A stretch of DNA of 64,000 nt from Congeria kusceri (taxonomy: Eukaryota > Mollusca > Bivalvia > Myida > Dreissenidae), in assembly GCA_027627225.1 (NCBI GenBank), contig CM051025.1:72988974-73052973 (forward strand). Reading direction: 5' to 3'. Under the pieces are notes generated by a model. That model saw only the letters and a list, made by a program, of their open reading frames with translations, searched no databases and had not been told where the DNA came from. The stretch's first letter is position 1, and the number at the start of each line of letters is the position of its first letter. The position numbers and the translations under genes were made by a program. Shown one piece after another: positions 26,811-37,590 of this stretch.

Positions 26811-27191
26811 CTATGTGTGTTCAGATAAACTGATATGAACTACAGGTCTGCAATGTACCTTATAAACAGTGCAATCATTTGCTGAAAGAGCAACTACAGG
26901 TCTGCAATGTACCTTATAAACAGTGCAATCATTTGCTGAAATAGCAACTACAGGTCTGCAATGTACCTTATAAACAGTGCAATCATTTGCTGAAAGAGCA
27001 ACTACAGGTCTGCAATGTACCTTATAAACAGTGCAATCATTTGCTGAAATAGCAACTACAGGTCTGCAATGTACCTTATAAACAGTGCAATCATTTGCTG
27101 AAAGAGCAACTACAGGTCTGCAATGTACCTTATAAACAGTGCAATCATTTGCTGAAAGAGCACATTCAATGCAGTATAGTGGATAGCACAA
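26811..27191 (-). other. Open frame through the 54-bp minisatellite; coding status doubtful
   Basis: A 126-codon frame starts at ATG 27191 (MCYPLYCIECALSANDC) and consists of six 18-residue repeats with two Cys each. No signal peptide or domain is recognised. Because the period is a multiple of three, one open unit makes the whole array open, so this alone is no evidence of a gene. Confidence 0.2.
26838..27161. repeat. 54-bp minisatellite, six near-identical copies
   Basis: Units start at 26838, 26892, 26946, 27000, 27054 and 27108 (AACTACAGGTCTGCAATGTA, then CCTTATAAACAGTGC ...). The only difference I see is G or T near the unit end (GAAAGAGC or GAAATAGC), in the order G,T,G,T,G,G, so a 108-bp dimer was probably amplified. 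On the minus strand the 54-bp period keeps one frame open: 127 codons, 18-residue repeat (L/I)SANDCTVYKVHCRPVVA. Confidence 0.95.
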
Positions 27192-27857
27192 CCAGGTTGC
27201 AAGACATTCAAGTAAGTTTATTTCTGTACTACCTTCATCAATCCTTGCTTTAATTCTTCATGTCAAAAGGTAATAAAAGAAAATAAATCTGTATTCTTTT
27301 AAATATTATAAACTTGTCATTGTAATTTGTATGTTCTAATATCATAATCATAATAATATATTATATACCAGGGGACACTTTGTATTCTGTTGTTTATACT
27401 AAGTAAATGCATATGTTGATCATTTGAATTAATTTGATGTGTTTAATTTTAAAAGAAATAATGCATTAATTTGTGAATTTGTTTAAAATTTAATGCCATG
27501 AAATATTTTAAACATTTGAAAGCAAAAGTAAAATAACAGTAAATAACAATAGTAAAATAAATATTGATCAAATTTAAGAGTGCCCAGTTTACTATATTTT
27601 TTGTTTAATCATTAATTCTTCAACATAATAACATCAGGGATTTCAGTAGATGCAGAATCTTGCTTTTTGATAGAAGTATACAAAATTGCAATTTACTGAT
27701 TTTTCATGCGAATGTTTTCCATGTGCAAATTTTAAAAGCACTAGAAAGTCGTATTTCTTCTATACCAAGGGTGTTTTTGGCAACTTCCTAACTCTTGTTA
27801 TCACAAATTACCATTTGAGGAGCATTTCACAATATAATATGCAGAAACAAAATTCAT

Positions 27858-28060
27858 TGTAGCTTCAGAATTTTGTCCCCTGAATTTCTATTTTTTTTGA
27901 CTCCTCAAAATTTTAAGAATTTTGTCCCCTGAATTTTCTATTGTACTTCGCGAAATTTTCAGAATTTTGTCCCCTGAATTTTCTATTGTACTCCTCAAAA
28001 TTTTCAGAATTGTGTCCCCTGAATGTTCTAGTGTACTCCTCGACATTTCAAGCTAGGGGA
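27858..28060 (+). repeat. Tandem repeat of about 45-48 bp, four copies
   Basis: Repeated TCAGAATTTTGTCCCCTGAA followed by TTTTCTATTGTACTCCTCAA and AATTT, with small indels. Confidence 0.85.
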
Positions 28061-28517
28061 CATATGCCTTCTTGTTCTTGTTCCAAAATCTACTGAAATC
28101 TCTATTACATAGTTCTGGTAATTGTGTTTGTTTATTATATTTTAGTTTCAAAGCAGTGTTATGAAATTCTAAATAATTTTGTACCGGTATTCATGTTTAT
28201 TTATTTTATTTCTAGTTTTAACAATAAGTTTTCGGAAGCACTTGCCGTTTCAGGCAATAGCCATACAATTTCAACTAGCCCGAATCCACCTGAACTTGTC
28301 CAACATTAAAAAATAAAATATAGCGATTACCTAATCAGTTCAAATGATGGCATTCATTTGGAAAGAATATCAGATGATAATGATATATTTAGACACAAAT
28401 TTCTGAAAATTGTTGTATTTAAGGTAATGTATATTTTATTTTCATAATTTTGCATCCTTCTTATACTTGCCCTTTTGGGCAGACAGGTCCAAATTGTTTA
28501 CTTGCCCGAATAGATTT

Positions 28518-28845
28518 GAGGCGCGTCGTGGGAAAACCGGACTTAATGCATGTGCTTAAAGTGTCGTCCCAGATTAGCTTGAGGCGCGTCGTGGGAAAAC
28601 CGGACTTAATGCATGTGCTTAAAGTGTCGTCCCAGATTAGCCTGTGCAGTCTGCACAGGCTAATCCGGGACGGCACTTTCCACTTACAGTATATTTATGT
28701 TTAGAAGAGACTTCCTTGAAACAGAAAATACCATAAAAGCAGAAAGTGCCGTCCTGGATTAGCCTGTGCGAACTGCACAGACTAATCCGGGGACGACACT
28801 TTACGCACATGCATTAAGACCGGTTTTCTCACGACGCGCCACATT
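28518..28845. mobile_element. Palindromic MITE (CACAGGCTAATCC family), copy 1, with a 63-bp end duplication
   Basis: The ends are GAGGCGCGTCGTGGGAAAAC and, reversed, GGCGCGTCGTGAGAAAACCG. The inner arms AGCCTGTGCAGTCTGCACAG and TGTGCGAACTGCACAGACTA are near-palindromes. The left 63 bp is duplicated in tandem (28518 and 28581). The MITE interrupts a stretch with TTGCCC/GGGCAA pieces. Confidence 0.9.
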
Positions 28846-29299
28846 TTTACTCGTCCTGGGCTTTGGGCAAGTGGGTTATTTATAAGACTGTAATTCAAGG
28901 TTTAGTGCTTTTGAAGTTTGCATACTGAAAACATTTGCATCAAAAAGAAGCAAGACTGATTATTTGCTAGAGTCAAAAATAAAAGTTAATTGCAAGAAAT
29001 ACAACACCAAGCATGAAAATGTGAGCACAAGATTAACACTTTCTGTTGGTGAACATTCCCAGGTGGTCATTAAGATAAAAGATCCAAAATTTCTCCCATG
29101 GAGGGCTGGGCTTACAAAATGACAATGCAGGCCAAAATTTTGTTAGTTATGGCCAGGTTAGTTCTATGATAAATGCTTCTCACACTGAATGTACCAGTAC
29201 ACTTTGAGCAAATTGTAATTAGACTTTCACAGGTAATCTTTTGTTCGTATTTGTTTGTTGTTTTAATTGAATTACAGTGCACACTGATAATGAATGTAC

Positions 29300-29458
29300 A
29301 CAGATTGTGCAGTCTTGGTTCTAGTCTATATGACTCATTGCATTGAAAACAGATTGTGCACAGTCTTGGTTCTAGTCTATATGACTCATTGCATTGAAAA
29401 CAGATTGTGCGCAGTCTTGGTTCTAGTCTATATGACTCATTGCATTGAAAACAGATTA
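29300..29458 (+). repeat. Tandem repeat of about 55 bp, three copies
   Basis: ACAGATTGTGC(A/G)CAGTCTTGG, then TTCTAGTCTATATGACTCAT and TGCATTGAAAAC, repeated three times, almost identical. The first copy lacks two bases (GTGCAGTC). Confidence 0.9.
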
Positions 29459-29566
29459 GGTTGGCGCTAACAAATCTGAACTAGTAGATAATCGGCGTAG
29501 ACATTAATATTGAGATGTCATTTTTTTGCCCTAAATATAATACAAGAGGACCAAGCTGTGACATCA

Positions 29567-29670
29567 CGAACCCCATATTTTTCGTTCCCTACTAAGGAGA
29601 CTTCTCAGACCCCATATTATTCGGTCCCTACTAAGGAGACTTCTCGGACACTATATTTTTCAGACACTAT
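29567..29670 (+). repeat. Tandem repeat of about 39 bp, 2.5 copies
   Basis: CCCATATTTTTCGTTCCCTA followed by CTAAGGAGACTTCTC, repeated with few changes. Confidence 0.75.
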
Positions 29671-29981
29671 AAGAAAACGTATCGGCCCCCAAAATTAATT
29701 TGAGATAAACTCAATAATTATTAATATCTGTACCGTTAATAAACCGATCATATACCGCCCCATGTTTTCACCAGTGATACATGAATAAGCTAAATACTAG
29801 TAATTTACGTAAACACAATTGTTACATGAATTTGTCAGGCAAATTTAACAAATTAACATTGTCACAAAATAGTAGCGGGAATGAATGAGCAGTAAGTTTA
29901 TGAATTCCCCATTTATTGCAATTCTCGGGTTTAGGATTCTCCAGACGCTAATTGATGCGTGTGTATTAACGCAGCTTTACA

Positions 29982-30505
29982 ACAAACAGTTGTGCCAGAC
30001 CCACTAGTTTCAGAGTCTAAACTAGCACATGAGTGACCAACCTACTGATTTTAAGGTTTCGGGTACACTCATGTGCTAGTTTAGACTCTGAAACTAGTGG
30101 GTCTGGCACAACTGTTTGTCATTCGTTTGGGGACTACAGATAGGAATATGCAATAACCGTCTTTATAGTCGTCTAATGACAACGTCTTGATAATCGTCTT
30201 GAATTCAACATCATTTAACAACCAATAACTTCGTCTTTAACACCTGTTGACGACATTCCATTAATGAAGCGAAGAATACTATTAAGACGCGTGTGTTGCC
30301 TTGTGTCTTAACCCCCCAAAGATGACCGTGACACTGAAAGCCAAGTAAAAAGGGCATAGTTAACTGCCTTTGCAGCACAGTTATTGCATATTCCTATCTG
30401 TAGTCCCCAAACGAATGACAAACACTTGTGCCAGACCCACTAGTTTCAGAGTCTAAACTAGCACATGAGTGACCAACCTACTGATTTTAAGGTTTCGGGT
30501 ACACT
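29982..30505. repeat. Compound inverted repeat with a perfect 54-bp palindrome
   Basis: 29982-30035 and 30066-30119 are exact reverse complements (54 bp, 30-nt loop). The 30066-30157 arm is repeated inverted at 30380-30471 with one or two mismatches. The left block (29982-30069) recurs directly at 30418-30505. The arrangement is A-B-A'-C ... C'-A-B. No coding sequence. Confidence 0.95.
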
Positions 30506-32003
30506 GAAGAGTTGGGCGACTTACAAGAGAAAATTCAAATAATTAATATGCATAATTATTAGGCCTGACCAATCGAATTTCAAGAATGGCCCCTAAACAT
30601 CTGATCTAATTATAACTGTTGCCATATTTGGAGCATCCATGCTCACCTTGGAATGGCCTGTCTGTTGTTTATTTTAACAACAACAGAGACACTAGCAGAG
30701 GGTATAGCTTGGTCGAACTGTCATTTTTATCATTTTAATTATAAATTATTGTCTTAGCAGACAAAGAAAACCAACACAAGAAGCCCACTCATATCTCCTC
30801 ACATGGCATGTGGTTTCTGCCAATCTTAGTCTCTCACATGAATGAATATAACATTCTGATCATGACATACAATGAGTAAAATTGTTCATAATTATGTTCA
30901 TTTCTAGAGTGTATGTCGAAGATATGTTTGTAACTTTAATTTAACCGCTTATGTAAACAATTATGTAAATTTTTAATCTCCAAAAGTATGCAACAGTTAT
31001 TGGTGTACGTTGAACCATTGTTTGAAGTTTGCATTCCCTAAAATTAGAAAATTTGCCCAATTCTATTGGCATTCAATTTTCCCGCTGCATAATTATCTAA
31101 TTATCGCAAGAAATCTAGGTCAAAAGTGATCTTAAACAGCTACGCCGAAAAATGACACCATATTATTTTCTAAGTGATTATTTGTTTGATAAACAAATTA
31201 CAGTCTGTTTTACTTTTATTAACTTCATTCAATTTCTCTATGTCCATGTATGTTACACACTGTTACTGACTCCTGGTCTGTGAATTAATGCACCAATGTT
31301 CAGAGACTTTTTTTGACTTTTGGGAAAAAGTAACTGGTTTGAAATTGGGAATTTCTCAAAGTAAAATTTGCAAACTGGGAAAAGTATGTACAGATAAGTC
31401 TTGTTTGCAGAATCAATTTTCACTGATCAGTTGATAAAATTGCATGAAATATCCAAATGTCATTGTGATTCTTAATGTTTTTGTTCTTATTATGTATAAT
31501 AAAATATTTGTTGATGTAATTTTCTTCAAGATTGTTATGTCAAAAAAAATTCAGGGGAATTTATTTTTGAATTGGGAAAAACAACCATATATTGCATGGG
31601 CAATGCAGTGATCAACATTAGCACAAGCCCATATGCCCCAGACTGGTAAAATTGGCACAGGCTTGTTTATTATGCAGAATTACGAGCCCATGGGGCTTGA
31701 TCAGTTTGCTAAAGCCATTTAATTTGAGAGCCATGAAAATGGGTCAGATGAATCTGAATTGCTTCCAATTCATCTCAATTAGATTTCTGGGAGCCATAAA
31801 TATCAGCACAATAGTGTAGCTCTGAATGCCTAATGATGTAAATTTACATCTTTAACATTCTTATTGGCCACAAATCAAATCGATCAAATAAACTGTTATC
31901 TAATGTCCATTAAATGATCCCCCCCCCCCCCCCCCCCCCGAGGTTGAACTTCCTTGTTTACCGTAATTGACCTTGTAATTGACCATAATTAATTACTCCA
32001 AGC
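30506..32003. other. No gene seen; poly(C) tract at 31919-31939
   Basis: A run of about 21 C residues at 31919-31939 is the only striking item. A weak CAAGCCC...GGGCTTG fold at about 31625-31705 resembles one at about 34620-34670. Confidence 0.6.
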
Positions 32004-33590
32004 TCCATTGCTAAGGCCTAAATTAAAATTAAGTTTGTTTGCCCTTACCGACCGACCCACAAAAAAGCCGCCGACTCAAAATATTTTATTGCAAAATCTG
32101 CGGTAAATATTTTTTTATTTAGTTATTTTTTCTTGCTTTAAATTTCTTTTTTTTTCGCTCACATTTTTCATAGGCAATTTTGATAATTAAGGCGCTTGAA
32201 CAACAGAGTAAAATGTGTTTGAGTGTGAAAACACGCGCCTAGTGACCGGATACTAGTAAACATGATGTGTTTCACGTTTTGTCATGTACACACCGGTGGA
32301 CGTATGACGTCATCATCTGTGTATAGAATTACGTTATGTTTCAAGGCTAGGCACCAGTAAATAGTTGGGTGGTCCCCTTGAAAGTTATCCGTATATTAAA
32401 TAGTTAGCTTTTTCTTCTGTCAAAATAAAGAGACATTTCGCATAACGAAAACGTCTTATGTGCATTTTAATGTATCATGACACCGAATTACTTGAAATTT
32501 GAATATTCAGCAGTTTATGTTTAGGCAGCATGTGCTTTTGTCGAAATCGCGAGTGTTTCTTACAGGTGGCTACAATCAGGTGAGATGAATTTTCTTAGAA
32601 GCATAACTTTTTTTTCCATTCTAAATTTTGAAAGCTGAGAGAACCATCTTTTCAAAGAGAGACTGAATCAAAGAAAAGTGGCCAAGGATGCCAGGAGTTT
32701 TTGCTGTTTTAAAATGGGACCATATGGAGATTTCATTTACCTATTTCTAACATTCAGCGTGTTTGTTGAAATCAATAAATAAATTCAAAATTCATTTAGT
32801 TGAAACAAGTAAAACTTGCAATGATGTATCGTATGATCTATTGTGCGTGGTGGATGAGAACAAGAAGATTAACGACAAAGTTTCGATTTCAGTTTCAAAA
32901 TCAACAAGTGGCTGTGCAGTCAATACTGGCTTTGTTAAGGAATAATTCTTCTATCATCAGCCAACATTTGACATATGATACTAGTATTAAACTGTTCTTT
33001 GTTAAACTGTCATTACAAAAACACGGTTTATATTTGAGGGGACAGAGACATCCGAGTTAGCAATATTTCTACTGTTCTTATTTGTGACATTTTCATCAAA
33101 TTATTTTTAATTTGCAATTCATTGATTTGACATTTTTCTAGTCAAACAGGTATTTGTACTGTATTAATATGATTGGGACTGTCTAGCCAGTTCAGCCATT
33201 GATAATAATCCACATGTTTTCTTGTCAGACAGTGTGTATCTATGCTGTATAAATAAATATGTGTGTCTAGTTAATGCAGACATTGGTATAAAATAGAATA
33301 CAAGTACTTAACAATTTGTTTTTAAAGCCTTGTGTTTTCTATTTAATGTTTTGTTCCTTATTAGAGCCAGTTTTACCATGTATAATCTTGGTTGTATCAA
33401 TCAAAATGAAGACAGTCATTATGATTTTCAAACAACGATAATGTATTGCTATTTAAACGACGACATTCATGTATGACAAAGATTAAATTCTCGGAATAAA
33501 ATATAATATTTTGCCTATCTACCGACCCACCTCTAAAATTTCGGTCCGTAAAGGGCAAACAAAAGATTGTTAAATTTAGGCCTAATGGAC
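32004..33590. mobile_element. 1.6-kb TIR element, GTTTGCCCTTACCGACC type
   Basis: Left: TCCATTGCTAAGGCCTAAAT ... GTTTGCCCTTACCGACCGAC. Right, reversed: TCCATTAGGCCTAAATTTA ... GTTTGCCCTTTACGGACCGA. The inverted repeats extend about 60 bp with gaps. Two overlapping open frames of 60-86 codons lie at 32763-33060, without a recognisable domain. No transposase. Confidence 0.65.
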
Positions 33591-35007
33591 AAACCAGTTG
33601 CAGATTAGACTGGTGATTTGTTTGATTAATGCTAAATAAATGTCCAAGAAAGATTAAATTTCTCCAATGCTTAATTGTGGAAATAACTTTTATGAATAAA
33701 TTGAAACTGAAAGTGAAAGTTAGAAAATATGAATGTGAAAATAGACGTTTGTCAAATGTTTAAATATTGCATCGAAACAATACAGCGACTGTTTCCTAGA
33801 CATTCATCATACCATAAAATAAAGAAAAGTGAACGGTTTAACTGAAAATTATGCAAGATTATCACTACAAAAAAACAACAAATTTCCTGCTATAAGAATC
33901 ATGTAAAGGGTAGGCTGCAGCCAGGAATGTCAACTTTAATGAATTGTATCTCTGACCTGTGTTCCCTGCTAATGGCTTCAGGCAAGATTAAGTTTGTTGA
34001 GGTAATGTTTAGAAAGGCTTGATCTCTAATTTATCAGATTGAAAGTGTTTTAAACATTATTGTAGTTGTTATAATGTTAAAATGTAAAAAATATTTTTAT
34101 TTTTTTCAAACAAAAAATATCACAGATACTGATTTTTAATAATCATCACATCACTTTTAATAATAGATAAACATGTTGATAATTTCACAATTAAGTTATT
34201 TTTATAGTTGTTATAATTGAATTGATATTTTTTAAATAGTTTTAAATACAATAAATCATGTTTTATTTATTTTTAAATATAACCAGTGACTGACATAACT
34301 TCAAATGCTATTTGAAAAATACAGAAATTAAGTGAATTCAGCAAAGCAGTGTAGCATCGACTACCTGCAATTGTGATTGCCTTGTCATGAGAATACATAT
34401 TAATTTGTGCAATAAATGTATATTGACTTATAGATGTCTACATTGTCATATGAAATTGTGTTTTGTCATATTAATTCACTTTCAAATATCAGAATCTCTA
34501 CTAAACAGGTTTATAAAAAATATGTCATCTATTTATGAAAATAATTAATATTAAACAAAAACAACATGGATATATTAAAATAACACAAACAAATGGTTTG
34601 AACATTCGGGCGTGTACTTTCTTTTTCGGGCTTGTTCATTATTCAAGAATACAAGCCCGAAGGGCTTGCATTTTGAAATTCTAATTTCGATCACTGGCAA
34701 TGGGCCAGATATTAATTCCTTATAGAAAAAGACCTGCAATCTGGCTTGACCTATTAAAAGTGTGATGTTTTCTCCTTTTTGGAAGTGTGATGATTTCTCC
34801 ATTCAGCTATTTCCTCCTTTTGAATACAAAATTGTGTATACAAAAAGTGCTTATAATTGTTTGATCTATTTGTAAATGATAAGTTGAAAGTGAAACCTAT
34901 TAAAAGGAGTATGGTACTTCATTCCTCCTGTAGTCTAAAGCATTTGTAAGATCACACCCATGCTTCTGGTTCAAGTGAACTGGCCATAAGGTATCATGTT
35001 TCAAGCA
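33591..35007. other. No gene seen
   Basis: AT-rich, with no supportable exon. A small fold, CAAGCCCGAAGGGCTTG, sits at about 34651-34667. Confidence 0.5.
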
Positions 35008-35008
35008 T

Positions 35009-35268
35009 TTGAGGCATCTTGTGGGAAATCGGGGCTTAATGCATGTGCGTAAAGTGTCGTCCTGGATTAGCCTGTGCAGTCAGCACAATCCGGGACAACA
35101 CTTACCGCTTTTATGGTATTTTCTGTTTGAAGGAAGTCTCTTCTAAACATAAATCTACTGTAGTCGGAAAGTGTAGTCCCAGAGCCTGTGCGGACTGCAC
35201 AGGCTAATCTGGGACAACAGTTTACGCACATGCATTCAGCCCGGTTTTCCCTTGACACGTCTCATTTA
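35009..35268. mobile_element. Palindromic MITE (CACAGGCTAATCC family), copy 2
   Basis: GAGGCATCTTGTGGGAAATC ... GGATTAGCCTGTGCAGTC ... GACTGCACAGGCTAATC ... ATGCATTCAGCCCGGTTTTC. Same order as the other copies, with a short deletion in the left palindrome. Confidence 0.9.
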
Positions 35269-35557
35269 CTTTGTATGGTGTGGGTTGAGGGTGAGTTAAC
35301 ATGATACAACTGTAGCTCTAGACCTAAAGGACTATACCTTTGAGACAAGATCGGCCAGGTGACATACTGGGACCATTGTAACTTTGGACAACCTATTGGT
35401 TTAGACTATCAGCTAAAGCATGCTCTAGCTGGTATAGATCTAGACTATGTAACTTGCCTATTGCTTATATAACAACATATATTGATGCTAATATATCATC
35501 TTAAAATACATTTATTTGAAAAGTAATTCATTGGAAGAGAAACTCAGAGTCTAATTA

Positions 35558-35682
35558 GTCTAGACCTTGTGTGTGAAAACAAGACAGTCTAGACCTTGTG
35601 TGTGAAAACAAGACAGTCTAGACCTTGTGTGTGAAAACAAGACAGTCTAGACCTTGTGTGTGAAAACAAAACAGTCTAGACC
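35558..35682 (+). repeat. 29-bp tandem repeat, four copies plus partial
   Basis: GTCTAGACCTTGTGTGTGAA followed by AACAAGACA, starting at 35558, 35587, 35616 and 35645, then a partial copy GTCTAGACC at 35674. Almost identical, so probably recent. Confidence 0.95.
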
Positions 35683-35726
35683 AGTATGAGTCTTAAGTCC
35701 TACGAGACCTACCATGTAAATCTGCC

Positions 35727-36243
35727 TTCAAAGGACTCTGCAATGAAATATTGGTTTCCTATTGCACTATAAATGATATTAGATTACATATATGATTTAT
35801 ACTAAGATTTGTACATTAAATAATGTATAGATAATATAATACATAATTAAGTTTTTGATAAAACAAATCAAACAAATCGGCCAAAATGTTTATGAAAATT
35901 ACAACCCCTATGGTATATCGCACTCACGACTAAGGAGCCATACAAAGAAATGACAATAGACAGCACTGTAACCAACTGTGCTATTCTGCTTTGAAGGAAA
36001 TGTGTGTAAACTATGGTTAATTTACAAAATACAATTCTATTCCCAAATTGTTAACACGAAAAGGGCCAAACAAACACGACCTATATTATAAATTACTTTT
36101 GATCTCAGAATCTAAAAAAAAAATCCCATTATATAAACCTTATTTTAGCCATTATTATATGCCATTATAAATACCATAATTTCAGATTTTTTGAAGAAAT
36201 ACTCGCCTTAAAGAGGCCCTTTTCGTTGACATAGTCCCTTTAA
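35727..36243. mobile_element. TIR element carrying a tRNA-like module, copy 2
   Basis: Aligns through most of its length with 5088-5579, including a degraded left end (AAAGGACTCTGCAATGAAA), the tRNA-like block (ACCAACTGTGCTATTC, TCGCACTCACGACTAAGGAG), AAAAGGGCCAAACAAAC and the right end TTTTCGTTGACATAGTCCCT ending TTTAA. It ends about 30 bp before the first exon's acceptor. Confidence 0.7.
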
Positions 36244-36274
36244 AACCTTCAATTGATATTCACTTTTATTATAG

Positions 36275-36456
36275 CGAGCAACTGGAACATTATTGCCCAA
36301 GTTCTGGAGCCATGAACCCTGAGTGGCCAGGCAGCAGTATTCCACAGGGGACACGCGCCCAACTGCCTTCAGACTTGCAGTCCTATTTGCCAGTGTATCA
36401 ACCCAACGTGACACTGGGCAACGCCAGCATGGCACAGAGGCAAGGGCAGCCACCAG
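36275..36456 (+). CDS. Exon 1 of the large nuclear-protein gene (first exon found)
   Basis: The acceptor TTTATTATAG precedes 36275 and the donor CCACCAG|GTAAG follows 36456. A possible start is the ATG at 36312 in the context GAGCCATGA. From there it encodes 48 residues beginning MNPEWPGSSIPQ, Pro/Gln/Ser-rich and without a domain I recognise. The frame stays open for 12 more codons upstream to the acceptor (EQLEHYCPSSGA), so this could be an internal coding exon whose partner I could not locate, or a 5' UTR/coding boundary. It ends in phase 1. The acceptor lies only about 30 bp after the right end of a tRNA-like TIR element. Confidence 0.75.
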
Positions 36457-36696
36457 GTAAGAAATCAGAACAGTGCTCTCCCTTGAATACTCTACCAAGA
36501 CATGTTATAGCAATGATGTCTCTTCCACCAATGCATTCATTTGAATAATTGTTATTTCAAGTGTTAAGGTACAAACAATTACCTACAAGTCATGTATACA
36601 TGTATTTCATTGACTTTGAATTAAAAAAATCAGTGCAACATGCATGCCATATTTTTGTGCGACTGCAAATATAACCATTGTTTTTACATGTTTCAG

Positions 36697-36771
36697 GTGC
36701 CCCCAGTTCGCTGCCCCCATTACCACCATTGTTGAGGCATGGAGCCCCAACTACTAGGCCAGTCATGACAG
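36697..36771 (+). CDS. Exon 2 of the large nuclear-protein gene
   Basis: A 75-nt exon between acceptor TGTTTCAG and donor ACAG|GTATAT, phase 1 at both ends. It encodes about 25 residues, Pro/Leu-rich (GAPSSLPPLPPLLRHG). No domain is visible. The phase match on both sides and the proline-rich composition shared with exons 1 and 3 support it. A phase 1-1 exon of this size could be skipped without shifting the frame. Confidence 0.75.
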
Positions 36772-37213
36772 GTATATGACCATGACATTTTCCCCTGGTG
36801 TCATATTAAGAAAATTGTGTTATTCATCATTAAAATAAAGTCAAATGTACGGTATAGCATGATTTTACTATACAGTACTAAATCTTAGATGTCTGTTGAA
36901 ACTTAGGGCTTCATTTTGAAAACACAGTGTTTGTAGTATTGCTGTTGCGGAGTTGAAGTGTTGTTATTGTCATTCATAAATGATGTCATTGCAGATATGT
37001 GCAGAAAATGCGCAAATAAAGTAATGAAAAATAAGTTTGTAAAGAAATAGTATGATATTGGCTGCATGTAATATTTGTACAACTATGTTTAGGAAATATA
37101 CACTTTACTAAGATTTTATATGAATTTATAAATGTAAACATTAAAAATACATACATTTGAAGGCATTCAAATTGTTCTCACTTGCTTCATAATGAGTTAC
37201 TTTGTTGTTTTAG

Positions 37214-37279
37214 GGACACCTCAAGTAATAGGTGGTCAACACCAGGCTCAGGGTCAAGGTTATTCTGAACATAGCAAAT
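37214..37279 (+). CDS. Exon 3 of the large nuclear-protein gene
   Basis: A 66-nt exon with acceptor TTGTTTTAG and a strong donor AAAT|GTAAGTGT, phase 1 at both ends, so skippable in frame. It encodes Gly/Gln-rich sequence (GTPQVIGGQHQAQGQGYSEH). It leads directly into the Gln-rich start of exon 4. Confidence 0.75.
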
Positions 37280-37590
37280 GTAAGTGTACAGAGGTATGGC
37301 TGTGCATCAGTCGAATGTAGGCATATTTAAATTTGTCATTCAACCCATATTTAAATTTGATATTATGTCAATTGTGTCTCACTAGTTAGTTTGTCTCTAA
37401 GAAAAATTGTAATTTTGCCAAGAACCTGCAGAAATATTAATATTCTGACTTCTTAAAGTGTGACTGTTGGAACAGTAATTATATTATAGTGACATGCAAG
37501 AAAAAAAATTTTTTTGTTTGTTGATCTAAAAAGATGTATTCAGGTTATTGAAGTAATATTCATTGTTTTCATTTCATGTTCCCTCAAAAG

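Noticed and set aside
26840..27160. CRISPR array
   Set aside because: The 54-bp units are contiguous with no spacers, and the sequence is eukaryotic.
28124..28309. Possible terminal exon (AVSGNSHTISTSPNPPELVQH, then stop) after TTATTTCTAG
   Set aside because: The acceptor looks fair, but I found no partner exon in matching phase, and the next bases are a repeat-like TTGCCC region.
28450..28704. Open frames on both strands with a repeated RRVVGKPDLMHVLKVSSQIS-type peptide
   Set aside because: They translate the duplicated end of a palindromic MITE.
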